46,169 bases of DNA from Chara braunii (lineage: Eukaryota; Streptophyta; Charophyceae; Charales; Characeae), in assembly GCA_003427395.1 (NCBI GenBank), contig BFEA01000737.1, positions 77,406 to 123,574 on the forward strand, in the 5' to 3' direction. The position numbers and the translations under genes were made by a program. The notes under the pieces were generated by a model, which was given only the letters and a program-made list of their open reading frames with translations, made no database searches and had not been told where the DNA came from. Position 1 is the stretch's first letter. The number at the start of each line of letters is the position of its first letter. Positions 1 to 11,900 of the stretch are shown piece by piece.

Positions 1-95
1 GGGAACTGTGCAGATACTGTACACAGGTAAGCTGAGGTCAAGGGATCGACCCCTGGGATCTGCATCGGCTACTGCCAAAGGTGAAAACTGTTTCA
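1..95 (-). mobile_element. LTR end fragment (gypsy copy C type), cut by the window edge
   Basis: Read on the minus strand this starts TGAAACAGTTTTCACC. It then follows the same text as the start of the 3' LTR at 21702 and of the fragment at 45019, including a TCGATCCC core and ACCTGTGTACAGTATCTG. The TG end lies at 95. The DNA to its right is not a polypurine tract, so it is probably flanking DNA and this is the outer (5') end of an LTR whose element extends left of the window. The family match comes from reading the three copies side by side. Confidence 0.7.
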
Positions 96-680
96 AGATG
101 CTCTACCCCTGGCAAAAGGCGATCATGTTGAGTAGCACAGGCTTTGCCTGAAGGACCGGTATTGACCGGTGTGTGACTGAACCTCGCGACTCAGTGAGGG
201 GTCTTAAGTGTTGAGGAGGACCTTACTTGTGTCAGTGAGTCACATTGTCCTATTTGTTGCGTTAAAAAAATCTTGAGGGTGATTGCTGGCAATCCTTAAA
301 TTGTTGGTTGGCTTGTTGATCTCGCTTGATAATGCGTGGTGACAACCATAGCTGTGGAAGGGAAAGTTAAGTAGTGGTCACCCATTAGGTGATAAAATTA
401 AGCACTGAGGGCTAAGGGTTGAGGAGGCGGAACAACCCTGCCTACCTGTTGTGTCTTCGATCGCTATGAATGACTATCCGATATTTTCATTCCTTACTCA
501 GCAATTTGGGAACCGTCACTCGACATGTTGTTTCCATTGTGAATCTCTAGGATGAGCTGGTGTGCAATGAAAAAGTTGAGGGACGACACACGCACTGGTG
601 TTGGAACCAGGAGATGAGGCGTATGAGGAATAGGAGAAAAAGAAAAAGGAGGGAAAAAAAAAAAAAAGGACATTGAAGAA
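96..680. other. No recognisable gene
   Basis: Mixed-composition DNA between the LTR edge and the gag-like remnant. I see no long frame, repeat or RNA signature. It includes an A-rich purine stretch (about 630-670) that leads into the coiled-coil reading frame beginning at 681. Confidence 0.5.
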
Positions 681-1110
681 ATGAAGAAGAAATTGGAGGA
701 GGAGATGAAGCAAGTAGAGTGTGAAGAAGAGGAAGAAGGAGGAGAACGTTGAGGGAAAGGAGAAGGCCGAGCCCAACCATCAGACCTCGATGATAGACAT
801 ATTCTCCTCGGAGGATATGGCTAAGTGGAGGATATGGCCAAGTGAAAAGAGGCCATAGGGATTCCCCAAGGGCAGGAGTTTCCAGGGGACCTCGAGGCCG
901 AGGGTCGGGCTGTACAGGTCGCCATAGCTGCTGCCGAGGGAGAAGAGCAGGAAATGCAGAGGCAAGAGCAGCAGTTTGAGCAAGCAAGGTAGGATGTGAA
1001 GAAGAAGAAAGAAGTGTTAGAGCAAAAGAAGAAGATGCTGCAATAAGGGGCAACTCTAATTGAACAATTAAAACAACACGTCAACGGGCGCGCTGTGGCC
1101 CACGGCCCCA
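681..1110 (+). pseudogene. Gag-like coiled-coil remnant (gypsy)
   Basis: One forward frame starting at ATG 681 reads as a highly charged Lys/Glu/Gln-rich protein and is interrupted by several stop codons. Recognisable stretches are MKKKLEEEMKQVE, then DLEAEGRAVQVAIAAAEGEE, then a KKKKEVLEQKKKML helix, then GATLIEQLKQHVNGRA. The heptad-rich character resembles the Lys/Glu-rich N-terminal part of gag in copy E (40200-40980, minus strand). It may be the displaced N-terminal gag of copy A, whose zinc knuckle lies at 5259, or a fragment of a separate element. The reverse-strand frames over this stretch are leucine/serine-rich shadows. Confidence 0.4.
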
Positions 1111-1119
1111 GCCGAATGG

Positions 1120-1780
1120 GAAGGGGCATCACAGTTTGGAATTTCCAATACCATGTATGATTTCATTCACTGGCTCATCCACAAAAGAAGCAATGAAGTA
1201 ATCCAAAAGTGCGGCGGTGAACACAAAAGGTGAGGGAAGTGAGGAGGCAATTCAATTTCAAGAGAAAAATAATTCCCGGTTGCAGGAATCATAAATGTTA
1301 AAAAAAAAAAAAAAAAATTCTCCTCTCTCCCCATGTGGTCAGCGTAATTGTGGATCAGCAAAAAAGATTTCCCGGTTGCAGAAATTGCAGATGTTTTGTG
1401 GGAAAAAAAACCCCACCCAATTCGTAGATGTTTCTGTCACCTTGTCATCCCTGCTCCGCTTTACCCCCTTAGGATCATTGTCCCTTGTTGTTGAGAGCCT
1501 CAAGGAGTCTTCACCCACCCAGTTCACGTATGTTTTTGTTACCCCATCATCCCTACCCCACTCCACCCCCTCAAAATCGCCGTCTCTCGTTGTTGAAAAG
1601 CCTCCAGAAGTCTTCGATGGAGTGAAAACAGTGTGGAAGAATGGAAACAGCCTAAGAATATAGAATTTTATAATGCAAAAAAAAGGAGTCAATTACGGAA
1701 GTTTGCAATAATTACGAAACAAGCAAACAAACAAAGAAAGAGAGAAGGGATTAGGTGGAAGATGGTGGAAAGAGGAGGGG
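1120..1780. other. Gene-poor spacer with short A-tracts
   Basis: This stretch has an A-run near 1300 and two similar short frames (about 1440-1610) that repeat a Ser/Thr-Pro pattern twice (TQFVDVSVT / TQFTYVFVT). That suggests a small internal duplication of about 95 bp. No known domain is visible. Confidence 0.35.
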
Positions 1781-1789
1781 GGAGGGAGA

Positions 1790-2310
1790 AGGTGGATGAC
1801 CCGGCGGGGAACATGGCGGACAGAGGAGGGAGGAGGGGGAAGATGATGGAGGGAGCATGGTAGAGAGAAGAGGGAGGAAGTGGAAGACAATGGAGGGATG
1901 ACAAAGGAGATGGAAGATGGAGGAGGTAGGAGGTAGGAATTGGAAGATGTGGGTGCAGGAAGTTAAAGGTGGAAAATGTGGGAGGGAGGAGGGAGGAGGG
2001 AGGAGGGGGAATATGATGGAGGGAGCATGGCGGAGAGAAGAGGGAGGAAGTGGAAGACGATGGAGGGATGACAAAGGAGATGGAAGATGGCGGAGGCAGG
2101 AGGTAGGAATTGGAAGATGTGGGCGGAGTAAGTTAAAGGTGGAAGATGTGGGAGGGAGGAGGAAGGAGGGGGAAGATGATGGAGGGAGCATGGTTTAGAG
2201 AAGAGGGAGGAAGTGGAAGATGATGGAGGGATGACAAAGGAGATGGAAGATGGCGGAGGCAAGAGGTAGGAATTGGAAGTTGTGGGTGTAGGAAGTTGAA
2301 GACGGCGGCG
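1790..2310. repeat. Tandem minisatellite, about 165-bp purine-rich unit, three copies
   Basis: The phrase GATGGAGGGAGCATGG recurs ending at 1860, 2030 and 2193, which gives periods of 170 and 163 bp. Each unit continues with a GGAGGAAGTGGAAGA stretch, a GGGATGACAAAGGAGATGG stretch and an AGGTAGGAATTGGAAG stretch. Copies differ by substitutions and small indels. The long frames across it on either strand are repeat artefacts. Confidence 0.8.
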
Positions 2311-2439
2311 ATCGGTTTGCTCATGCTGCCCTGTGTCGTGGTCTTTCCACCCATCATCTTTCTCCTCCTCCTTTGTCGTGCACGTCACCCTCACCCTCCT
2401 CGTCATCGTACCCATGGATGTATTTGCAAACCGTGGTGA

Positions 2440-2860
2440 CCTGTAGTCCTCCTTTTCGCCCTCGTCTTCATCTTGTTCCTCCTTGTCCTCCTCTTTCCTT
2501 CTTCACCTCATTCTTGCCCTCCTGACCCCGTCATGACATTGCACGTTATGGCACACCCGTATGCCATCGTACCACGTTGACCCCGCTCACCTCTATCCCC
2601 GTCATCTTCGTTTTCCCCGTCTTCTCCCTCTTTGTCCTACCCTTCCTAATCTTCGTTTTCCCCATCTTCTCCCTCTTTGTCCTGCCCTTCCTAATCTTGC
2701 CCACGGACAAAATGCCAACACTACAATGACAATGTGACAAACTCTCTCTCTTTCTCATCTTCCTTCTCCTCGTCTTCTCCGTCTTCGTCCTGGTCTTTCT
2801 CAAGTTGGCCATTGACAAAATGGCAGCACTGCTACTAGAGCGAGGCAAGCACTCTCTCTG
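2440..2860. repeat. CT-rich low-complexity tract with a 46-bp duplication
   Basis: The + strand is pyrimidine-rich (TCCTCC/CTTCTCC). A unit of about 46 bp reading TCTTCGTTTTCCCC, TCTTCTCCCTCTTTGTCCT, CCCTTCCTAA occurs twice in tandem at about 2606-2697. No gene is seen. Confidence 0.55.
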
Positions 2861-3047
2861 TCTCTCTCTCACAGGGGATGAGCGGGGATGGATGAGTGGA
2901 CGATGAACATGGTGCAGAGAAGAGGGGGGAAGTGGAACTGGCATAGGTGCAAATCGTGGAGGAAGATGGTAGCGAGAGATGGAGGGGATGAGTGGGGACG
3001 AATGAACCGATGTGGAACATGGCGCAACGAGGAGGCACAAAGTGGAA

Positions 3048-3412
3048 CCCTCTCTCTCTCTCTGCGTGAAAATCGTGCGCAAAAATAAAAATGAAAGCTC
3101 TGCGGCCAAACCACCAAGATCGATGGAAGCAGCGACCACCAACGAGAAAACGGCGATGCCACCTCTCCCTCTCTCTCTCTCTCTCTCTTTGCACAAGTCA
3201 TGTGCCAAAATAACAAAGAAAGCTCTGCGGCCAAACCACCAAGATCGATGGAAGCAGCGGCCACCAACGAGAAAACGACGATGCCACCTCTCCCTCTCCC
3301 TCTCTCTCTCTCTCTCTCTGCACAAGTCGTGCGCCAAAATAACAAAGAAAGCTCTACGACCAAACCACCAAGATCGATGGAAGTATCAACTACCAGCAAG
3401 AAAACGATGATT
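3048..3412. repeat. Three tandem ~122-bp units, each headed by a CT microsatellite
   Basis: Each unit consists of a (CT)n run, a GTCGTGCGCCAAAATAAC-like stretch, AAGAAAGCTCT, GGCCAAACCACCAAGATCGA, TGGAAGCAGCG and ACCAACGAGAAAACG. Copies start at about 3048, 3167 and 3290. The CT runs differ in length between units while the rest is nearly identical. The arginine/glutamate-repeat reading frames on the reverse strand come from the CT runs and are not genes. Confidence 0.8.
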
Positions 3413-3419
3413 CCACAAT

Positions 3420-3960
3420 GCAAGGTCCCTATGTGCACGCACTGAAGCGAAGCCATCCAAAGCCCACTCACGACGAAGCACCACAAATATCGAGGGAAGC
3501 AGCAATGTCGGATTGCGCACATGCAAAACCAAATAGCGGAGTGAGAAAACGGCAATGGCACTACGCAAGGTGCCGAGGTGCACATGAAGAACTGAAGCAG
3601 CCGAAATGGAAGCGCCCTTGGAGACCACCGGAATCTGCCACGCCTCCATGCCTGCAACAGGCTCGACCGGACGACCCCACCCCAAGGCGCACATTCCTGT
3701 GGGGACTGAAGAGCCTCAACCTTTTCGCGCCCTCCCAATTGTGGCCTTTGGACCCGACACTTCCAGTGCCAAAAAAAAAAACTCACTCCAACCCCTAAAA
3801 GGAAGGACAAAGAAATTCCGGGTCTCGAAAAACAGGACACCGCTGAGGCACCTTGGGCCCAACCGACAGCGTCTTCCAAGACTCCATTCTGCTAATGAGA
3901 CTGTCGCCTTATGAAAAGGCTTTAACCCTGATTTTGCTCTTCTCTCTCAACTGGCCCTCC
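3420..3960. other. No clear gene; 31-bp direct repeat at the right end
   Basis: Overlapping short frames here have unremarkable composition. A 31-bp phrase beginning TCCATTCTGCTAATGAGACT is present at 3883-3913 and again at 3958-3988. It flanks about 44 bp of different sequence, the form left by a small duplication. Confidence 0.5.
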
Positions 3961-4385
3961 ATTCTGCTAATGAGACTGTCGCCTTATGTGTGACTACAAA
4001 AAACCTGGCTGAACCCCAGGATGAAGTAATAGAAATGACGGGAGGCTTGTTGGAACGCACATGCAGATTAGTGCATGGTACTGGTCAGGAGTATGCTGGC
4101 CATGCTGTGGATCTGTGCAAGGTGGAGAAAAGCAAAAGGATGGTGAAGGACCCTGATGGTGGAGGTGGCAGTGATGGAGGTGATGACGATGATGGGGGCC
4201 ATAAGGGTTAGAAGGGAGAAGATGAGAGTGAGGGGGAGTGCTTTGACGAAATCGAAATCAAAGTCAAACATAAGAGAATATCGGGTAGTGGGAGGCGGTT
4301 GCTAGAACTTGTTGTCTTTGGGTGTAGAAGATCCCGCACAACGTACAAGTCCTAATGGCTAGTTCGTGCTAAGGGGGGGGATGCA

Positions 4386-5440
4386 ATGAATTACGCCCTG
4401 TCGCTAGATGAAACAGCCGACTGTGGCAGGAGCATGGTCCGATGCTTCGATGTAGCAGATGTAAGAGGATTTCCTACAAGCCTTGTTTGACAAGTTCGAA
4501 GGTAAGAACCTGGCTGGACGGACCTAGCACCTGGTGCTGAACGTTGAACGACAGAGGTGGACGAGTGTGGCAGAATTGAAGGCCACCATTGGCGAGCTAC
4601 TCCATGTCAAGGAACGCTACTCCATGTCTAGGACCATGGAGTCAACCCCTCCCAAATCTTGACTCATTTCGCACTAGCACTACCTGAGCCCTTGAAGGCT
4701 CAACTGTATCGCAAGTCGCAGGAATGGGGAGACCTACTAGGCCCTTAGTAAGTACTACTTACAATAGGCCGGTTTCCTGCAACATGGCAACTTCCATTTT
4801 CATATGGACCTGTGGAGAGGTAAGAACTGGAAAGGGACAACTATCTTTGGGAATATACAAGGGGAGGATAGTCTCTTAGTTACCTTTGAGGAAGGGGGAG
4901 TAGATGAGCTCCACTCTAAGTAGATGGACTATGATTCGGAGGAAGAGGACGACTGAGTAGTTTAAGGATTATGCTGCCGCAGTTGCCCGTGTGGGAGGGC
5001 GAGGTAGAGGTGGCCGTGGTGGAGGAAGAGCCCATGCTGCTTCCAAGGAGAATGAAAGTTGTGAAGGCTTTCATGAGGGAGGTAGGGGTTATGGTTCCCC
5101 ACAAAGGGCAGAGGCGGATACGTTCTCACCAACCCTGGGAATGTTGGTTACCGGGGTCCGAGTATGTACTTGACTAATCTAGGGAGGGAAGAAGGAGAGC
5201 CTTGGAAGGCGTTGAAGATTTTTGAACCATGTGGAGGAAGAGGAGAGAAGAGTGCGTGTGTTTTAAGTGCGGGGACTCATGCCACATCATTCGTTTTTGC
5301 CCCAAGCTATGCCAAGTTGCCAACCAAGAAAAGGAAATGGCTAGTAGGAGTGGCAAGTGCTCTTTCCGGGTGTGCAAATTTTGATAGACAGGTAGAAGCG
5401 CACGCCTGCAGGCCCCAAGAACGGAGGCTGATGTAGGCCC
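4386..5440 (+). pseudogene. gag: Copy A gag remnant with CCHC zinc knuckle
   Basis: Capsid-like text (RTMESTPPKS, then QILTHFALALPEPLKAQ) aligns by eye with GVMPKQILDHIATVLPEPL in copy E. AGFLQHGNFHF corresponds to AGFLQQANFHY in E. A Gly/Arg-rich segment (about 4990-5100) precedes a zinc knuckle at 5259-5300 reading CFKCGDSCHIIRFC, a perfect C-x2-C-x4-H-x4-C. In gypsy elements this protein coats the RNA and the knuckle binds it. Several stops and frame changes make it non-functional. Confidence 0.7.
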
Positions 5441-5654
5441 CCACCTAGATAGCTCTTTGGAGACCGTTTGTGCTAGGGTCTCTCTAGGTGGCTCCCTTGC
5501 AGGCGAAGGCAACAAACTGATCACTCGGCTCCAAGCTTGTACCGAGATGAAGAGGAAGAGCAAAGGGCAACTAATTTTAGCCGACGTAGAAGTTAGTAGG
5601 ATGAGAATGGGTCCACTAGGAGTTATATTAGTAAGAGAGGATTGAAGAAACTGC

Positions 5655-6010
5655 GAAGTGCAGAGATTGGGCAAGCCGTTAGTATCCAAGTTGGCGTGCA
5701 ATAATGAGATGAGACTCGAAGAGTTCGTCAAGGGGATCAAGGCATACTTTCGGTTGGAGGGGGGGGAAATGGTAAAGAATTCCTTGACCCTTCTAGTGAA
5801 GGGACAACCTACCCTTTGGCATGATAGTAGGAATGGACTAGGAAGAGGAAGTGGAAGTGGATGTCAAGAAGGGCGAACACAAGTGCTGGTGCCCAGAAGC
5901 GGAGGTAGCAAGAAAAAAATTAGGTTGTACCATGAGTCCGAACCCCAATCCGCTCTATCTTTTTGTTGCACGAGTCACTTGCGTTTGCCCGACACGTGGT
6001 GAAAGAGAAA
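5655..6010 (+). pseudogene. Copy A aspartic-protease region remnant
   Basis: The frame carries an AYFRLEGG segment and SLTLLVKGQPTLWHDS, matching TYFRLEKDGKVEK and SLTLLVQDGLPFDIVLG in copy C. The copy C text continues into GMDW, typical of the retropepsin fold downstream of the active Asp. A therefore keeps the pattern but has lost the IVLGMDW core by substitution and frameshift. The catalytic D-S/T-G triad itself is not identified. Confidence 0.55.
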
Positions 6011-6229
6011 GTGATTGACCAAGTGGTCTTGACATATGATGGACCGCTGAAAAAGGGCAAAATATAGTAAGGAGAGGTACCACCCCGGATTAGTTCAATC
6101 TGAAAGAGTTTGCGGACGTAGGAGAAGCCCCAAGCGGAGTAGTAGATAGGGAAATTAAGCACCAAATTGAGATCGAGCTTGGGAGCAAGATTTTGAAAGG
6201 GTCTATTTATCAGATGCCTCACCGCTAGC

Positions 6230-7375
6230 CAAAAGAGTTGAGGAATTTGTTAGACGAGGTAGTAGAAAAAAAGGGTGGATCAAGCCTAGCTTGTCACCAT
6301 AAGGCGCGCCGCTCCTGTTTGTCCCCAAGAAGGAAGGTGAGTTGCGAATTTGCATAGAGTACAGAGGACTGAACGCAGTTATTGTAAAGGATGTTGAGGC
6401 ACTACCGCAAATAGAAGATCTGTTGAGGTAGAACTTGAAAACCAGCACAAGACAACTTCCAAACGAGGTACGAACATTATGAGTTTGTAGTGATGCTGGT
6501 TGGGTGGACCAATGCCCCTGCTACTTTCCAAAGATGCATGAATGATCAATTTAGAGTGGTTAGATCGCTTTGTAGTTGCATATTTAAGATGGCATTCTGA
6601 TTTTTAGTGAGAGGCTTGAGGAGCACCAGGAACATCTGCAGTTAGTACTTAGTATGTCCAGAGAAGCAGAGTTTAGACCAAATCCAAAAAAATATGAATG
6701 GGCCAAGTGGCAGGTTCTGTATCTAGGACATGTGGTGGATGGGGATGGAGTGAGGCCGGAGGATGCAATAATAGCAACAATTTGGGATTGGCCCACACCA
6801 CATACATTAACCGAACTGCGGTCATTCTGAGGATAAGCCAACTACTACCGAAAGTTAAAGAAACTTCACAACTATTGCAGGCCCGTTATGGAGGTTGCTG
6901 AAGAAAGTAGTCAGGCTGTGGGACAAAAACTGCGAGTACCCTGTTCTAAAGATAGCTGACCTATCTTTACCATTTGTTGTGACTACAGACACAAGTTAGT
7001 ATGGTGTAGGTGTTTTGCTATAGCAAAACGATGGGAACGGTTACATGGTCGTATAATTCATGTTTGGACGTTTGCCTTGCGAGAAGGTAACGTACGAGAG
7101 AGAATTGTACGCATCGAGGGAAGCCTTAGTTCACTGCGGCATTACTTGCTGGGGAGACATTTCATGGTCTACTTAGATCACGAGACCCTGCGCTGGTTGA
7201 AAACGCAGGCCCAAATGACCACCAAGTTGGGTAGATGGCCATTCAAGATAGATGAATTTGACTTTGAACTGAAGCTAGCAAAGGGGAAGTATAATGTAGT
7301 TACTGACACGTTGTCTAGGAGAGCCTGGGTTTCTGGTGCAATAGTCACTTACCTCGTTGCAGGCCAAGAGTTGTA
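6230..7375 (+). pseudogene. pol: Copy A reverse transcriptase and RNase H remnant
   Basis: RT pieces are [39 protein letters not shown], then a jump over the YHQ block to NEVRTL and the post-catalytic region ([18 protein letters not shown]). The YxDD box is destroyed. The thumb and connection read YEWAKWQVLYLGHVVDGDGV and DWPTPHTLTELRSF. RNase H text follows at 7077-7375: LDHETLRWLKTQAQMTTKL, then KGKYNVVTDTLSRR. It is spread over several frames with internal deletions and is clearly inactive. Confidence 0.8.
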
Positions 7376-7383
7376 GCTAAAGA

Positions 7384-7510
7384 TTAAACCGCCAGTACAC
7401 AATTGGGCCTGGAGGAGCTGCACTGCGTGCCAAGCTTTTTTGAACCACCAGCGGTGCACTTTTCTTTTTTGGCTGGCGCCGCCAACCATCATGGTCCGGT
7501 AGGCCTGCAA
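7384..7510. mobile_element. Possible partial MITE inside copy A
   Basis: Pol similarity stops after the RNase H tether and resumes near 7680. The intervening DNA starts TTAAACCGCCAGTACAC, very close to the terminus of the TTAA-flanked MITE at 28126 (TTAAAACGCCAGTACAC). The second terminus is not seen, so this would be a truncated copy. Confidence 0.35.
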
Positions 7511-7679
7511 AAATGAGTAGGTGACAAACATTTTTCCACAAGGCAAGGGTCGAGTACTAGCAGTTCTTGCTCTGCTGACCTGTACCTACAAAACATCATA
7601 GGTAAGATAAAAGTAGCCCCCCATGAAGTCCCAGAGTACAGGATGGTTGTGTGCTCACTATTTAAAAGGACTCACAATT

Positions 7680-8257
7680 AGGACAGACTATGTATCCCAA
7701 GAGATGAGGAAATTCGCAGTTTAATTTTAGGAGAATGCCATGATACAGAGGGTCATTTTGGACAGAGAAAAAAGTTTGCTAATTTGCTGCAATCGTACGT
7801 GTGGCCCGACAAGTGACTGCATTCTCTATATTCGTAGCTGTAATGTGTGTCAAAGGAACAAGAGCACCACACAGCCCCACTAGGACTTCTAAACTCCTTA
7901 CCTATTCGGGCAAGACTCGGAGAATTCGTATCTATTGACTTCATGGACACAAAGGTCAAAAGCAGGAAAGAGAAGAGCCAATTAATGGTCGTAGGCGATA
8001 GATTTAGTGAATTTATCGTTTTTATGCCGTTGATGCCTGAAGTAAAGACAAAATTAGTGATTTGGGAGTTCTTCAACCACTGGGTGAAGGACAACGACCA
8101 ACGTTTGACGATAGTCAGTGATAGAGACGTTAGGTTGGTGGGAGAACGATGGCAACAATTCATAAAGGTGTATGGGTCAAAGCTGACCATGTCATCCGGT
8201 AGACGCTCGGAAAAGAATGGGCAAACAAAACAGATGTCCAACTTTTCATACCTTTGA
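7680..8257 (+). pseudogene. pol: Copy A integrase remnant, truncated
   Basis: The zinc-binding HHCC region is recognisable (LILGECHDTEGHF, then a damaged CxxC). The catalytic core follows in one frame from 7847: EFVSIDFMDTKVKSR, DRFSEFIVFMPL, then VSDRDVRLVGERWQQF, which carries the second catalytic Asp. The third motif should end in GQTE but reads GQTKQ, so the catalytic Glu is replaced by Lys. The element ends just after this motif; C-terminal and chromodomain parts are missing. Confidence 0.8.
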
Positions 8258-8850
8258 AGAACTTCCAGTCATCAAAGAAACAAATAACAACATTGAAATT
8301 CAAACATAATTGTTGCTATTTTCCTGTTACTACCTCCGATCTTGTTTTTGCCGAGCCTGAATTTTACTGTGTACCGAGTTTTGCTGAGCCTGAATTTTAC
8401 TGTGCACTGAGTTTTGCCGAGCCTGGGCAGTTGCATCTGCGAAAGAACATAAAAATTGGGTTAGGCCGACACCCGGTCCAGACGGACCGGGGTAGACGGA
8501 CGGGGGGGGTCCGTCGGACAAAACCAGACGAGCCAAAAAACGTCCCAGGATTTTTTTTATTTTTTTGTTGAAGATGGGGTTGGAGTGCGCTCGCTGAGAG
8601 GAGCCCGAATCCGGAGAGAAGCTTGTGAAAGGCATCTGTGTTGGGGGGTGGGGGTGGGGATGGGGGGTAGGGGAGTTTGAGAGGGAGGGGGGGGGGGGTG
8701 GCAAGGGGGTAAAAGGGTGTGTTGCAGCAGCTAGTTCGTTGAGGGGAGGGGTTAGATGCGAAGGAAGAAGAAGAAAGGAGAAGAAGAAGAAGAAGAAAGG
8801 AGCAGATTGATAAAAAATAGGCTGATGACCACTCCAGGAAACGAAGTCAT
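8258..8850. other. Spacer with a 33-bp tandem repeat, GC-rich palindromes and a G-run tract
   Basis: GAGCCTGAATTTTA starts at 8353 and 8386, and a partial third copy starts at 8419, giving an exact 33-bp period. About 8470-8520 is GC-rich with a short inverted repeat (CCGGTCC ... GGACCGG). 8640-8710 is a run of G blocks (GGGGGGTGGGGG type) that could form G-quadruplexes. 8760-8805 is GAA-rich. No gene is seen. Confidence 0.55.
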
Positions 8851-8876
8851 ATGGCGGGAGATTTGAGGTGCAAAGT

Positions 8877-8940
8877 CTCTCTCTCTCTCTCTCTCTGTCT
8901 ATCTCTCTCTCTCTGTGCCTCTCTCTCTCTGTCTCTCTCT

Positions 8941-8990
<50 letters not shown>
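8877..8990. repeat. Compound (CT)n(CA)n microsatellite
   Basis: An imperfect CT run passes into a CA run of about 15 repeats. It interrupts the 3' end of the hAT-type reading frame, which therefore runs into Arg/Glu and Cys/Val repeats on the minus strand. Confidence 0.9.
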
Positions 8991-8993
<3 letters not shown>

Positions 8994-11900
8994 CTTGGGC
9001 ATGCTGATCTCATCCTGGATCAGTGTCGCGGCCCTCGTCCTCATATGGTTGTTCGCTGCAGTCAGCTGATTTCGGGTCATCCTCCTCCACCGTCTAGCGC
9101 TTGCGGCGCTGTTTCTTTTTTTAGCCGGTGTAGTGGTGGCGTCGGTCTTTGGCTTTCGAGGTCTGCCACGAGGACGTTTCGGCTGTGCAGGAGTGTCCTG
9201 TGATGGCTCCTTTCTCTTCCTGCCCACTCGGCTCACCCATAGGTTGTCATGCTGGACAACCTCCTTCATTGAGGGGAATCCCGATATCTTCTCCTTGGAT
9301 TGCGGAATCTCCGCTGGCAGAGGCCTGCGTGTGTAGACTGCTGTCGCTGTGGGATGGGGATCGTCTTCGCGGGCCGTATCGACCTGGCCATGCTGCACCT
9401 CCTGCTGTGCCAATCCATCCCCCTCCTCTTCCTGCCGCATTTCCTCTTCCTCCCTGCCTTGCACCGTACCTTCCTCCTCTTCTTGGTGCTCCATCTCCTC
9501 ACCATGCCCTCTGCCTCTTCTTCCTGCTCTGCTTGGTGCTCCTCCTCCTCCTCCTCCTCCTCCTCCTCTCCATCTTCCACAACCTCCAATGAGCGATTGA
9601 CCTGCTGTTGATGCTCCCTGGATTGTTCGAGACCTCTCTCGATCTCTCTGCGGGTCGGGATAGCTGCACAACGGGCCTCCTCCTCCATCATATGTTTGTT
9701 GACGAGTTCGATCTCCCGGTCAGCCATAGCCTTGGCACGGTTCACATCCTCCTCATTTGTGTCCACCCTGGTTTGCAGCAACGTCTCAACATCCGTATCT
9801 AGTCGTGCGAACTCGACATAAAATTGCGGATTGTGCGGTGCTGTTTCCCATACCCCGGGCTCCATCACTGCTGGGCGTGGCTCTTCTCTGCGCTGTCGTC
9901 CGGTCTGCCTCTTTTCAACGTACGTCGTGCCCGAGACGGCCGGCTCCGGTCGTAACTTGAAATCAGAGTCATCATTGACCTCCTCTTCGGTGCCACTTGA
10001 GTCCTGCGACAATCCACACTTCCCCTTCCACAAGTCGTTATCCAAATCATTGTCGCCCGTGAGCTCTTCGTCCTCGTCCTCGTCCTCGTCCTCGAGATTT
10101 TTTGGAACCCTTTCCTTTGGAGTCTTTGTGAGCCTCCATTCCCGTACAAGCTCCTCCTCTGTCTTCTCATCCTCATCCTCGGGCCACTTCGACCCGTTGT
10201 TCTCTTCAGGCTCCGGGACGGGCTCAACGGAGTCACACCACGAGTCCACAAATCCGCTGTTCTTAGTCTTTGGAACATGCAATAGCTGCATGTTCCAGTG
10301 GATGTACACTAGCTTCGCCAAGCTTTCTGGCGACAACTTGTTCCTTCGTTTGGAGTGGACGAAGTCCATGGAAGCCCAATTCCTCTCCGTCGGCGATGCG
10401 GTGCTCCACATGCCCATAACCTTGATCGCAATCTTCTGCAATTCGGGCATGTCGCCACCGTGTGCTGCCCACCATTCTGACGGTGTCTTCTTGTCAACAT
10501 CCAACTTCGTTGTGGGGTCCCACGTCTTCGTGTCATTCCTTTTCGGGCCGTTCCTTGTGGGCTTGTAGTGGAACTCATTCATGTCACCCCAAATCTCAAT
10601 GTGCGCTGGCCTTTTCCATTCACCTCCAACCTGCCTCGAGAGAAAATGCATGGCATTCTGCACAAACGCACTGTCTTGGTCATGCAGCCACCTTGGGCCT
10701 CTTCTGAGCGGGTCCAAAGAAAGGTTGCTGCGTGGACGGGCTGCTGCATCATCTTCATGCGATCTCTGACTTTCTCCATTATGCTCGCCCACTGCTCCAC
10801 CGTAAGAACGACATGACCAAACTTCCTCTCTATCATGTCATCATACTCAACAAGGTTTGTAGGACCAGTACCGTCCTGATCCATCCGCCTCAAAAGGTTG
10901 AACACGGACTCCATCACCTCAACCACCTTCTTCAACCCCATCCACCACTCGTCACTCCTCAATGTGAAGTACACCAGATCCGATCTAGCCCTCAACTTCG
11001 ACGTCGACCACCGGATCGATTTCTGACCGTTAACCATGTCCTTCAACACCGCCCTCCTGTCGTAAGCCCTTTCCAACAGTTGGTAGACTGACCCAAAGCG
11101 CACCTCCGTGGGCCGAAGAAGAGACAACGAATCATCCACTGTCATCATCAGACTGTGTGTGCTATGGTGATTTCTGATGAACTTGACGATTGTGTGGCCC
11201 CTCTTGACGGTGTTCTTCACCCAATCGAGCTTGCCGAGGACAAGTAAAAGAAGGCTGCAGCAATGCGAAGCGCAAGGAACCAACGCGATCCTTGCTATCT
11301 CCTTGTCGGTCCGTCGCTCCAAAATCTGAGTCACCTTTTGTTGACCGCCGCATTGCTGGTGTAAATCGCATTGATTCGATGCAGTCTGATTTCCCTCATG
11401 ATCTGCTCCTACAATTTTGCCAATGCAGGTCCCGTCTTCTTCCTCCCCGACATTGACACCGTCGCCACCAAAACTGCCCCATCCACCCCAGCTGCCAAGA
11501 AGTTCATCACATACCGCTCCCGAGGATCACTCGATCTGTAATGAAAGTACACCCGCTCACATCCCAGCAAGTCGTTCACGGCTCCACTGTCTTCTGCGCA
11601 TGCATGCAGACGATGTGCAACATTACGGTCCTCGTGTGCGTGAAGGAGGGCAGTTTCACGAGCGGTCTTGAGTTTGCCACCTGCAGTTACACTTCATGGA
11701 GTTTCTTTGTGGTTTCGAAGTTCAAGAAGTTGAACGGGATCCCAACACGAAACATGGCCTCCGCCCATGCAATGTCAAGTTTCTTCTGCGCGTCGTTGTC
11801 CACCCACCTCCTTATTGTTGACTGCTGCAATGAGGACAGTCGTGTGTTTGACCCCGGTGCCTCACCCCCCCCGCCTCCAAAGCATTCTCCTTGTGCAATT

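Larger units (their letters stand above)
3990..8257 (+). mobile_element. Ty3/gypsy copy A: decayed internal region, gag to integrase
   Basis: Gag, protease, reverse transcriptase, RNase H and integrase pieces follow in the usual gypsy order but are spread over all three forward frames with many stops. Similarity to copies C and E is visible throughout, for example the RT spacer YLGHVVDGDG and the integrase phrase LILGECHDTEGHF. No matching LTR is seen at either end. Integrase breaks off at about 8257 before the C-terminal domain, so the 3' end is truncated. The many independent lesions suggest an old insertion. Confidence 0.85.

Noticed and set aside
2000-3400. A CRISPR-like array from regularly spaced repeats
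   Set aside because: Units are contiguous tandem minisatellites without unique spacers, in eukaryotic DNA.
2546-3879. Long minus-strand frames with repeated RERERE and HRRFLVGGRCFHRSWW units
   Set aside because: They are translations of the 122-bp tandem units and their CT runs; repetition follows the DNA repeat, and no codon pattern supports a gene.
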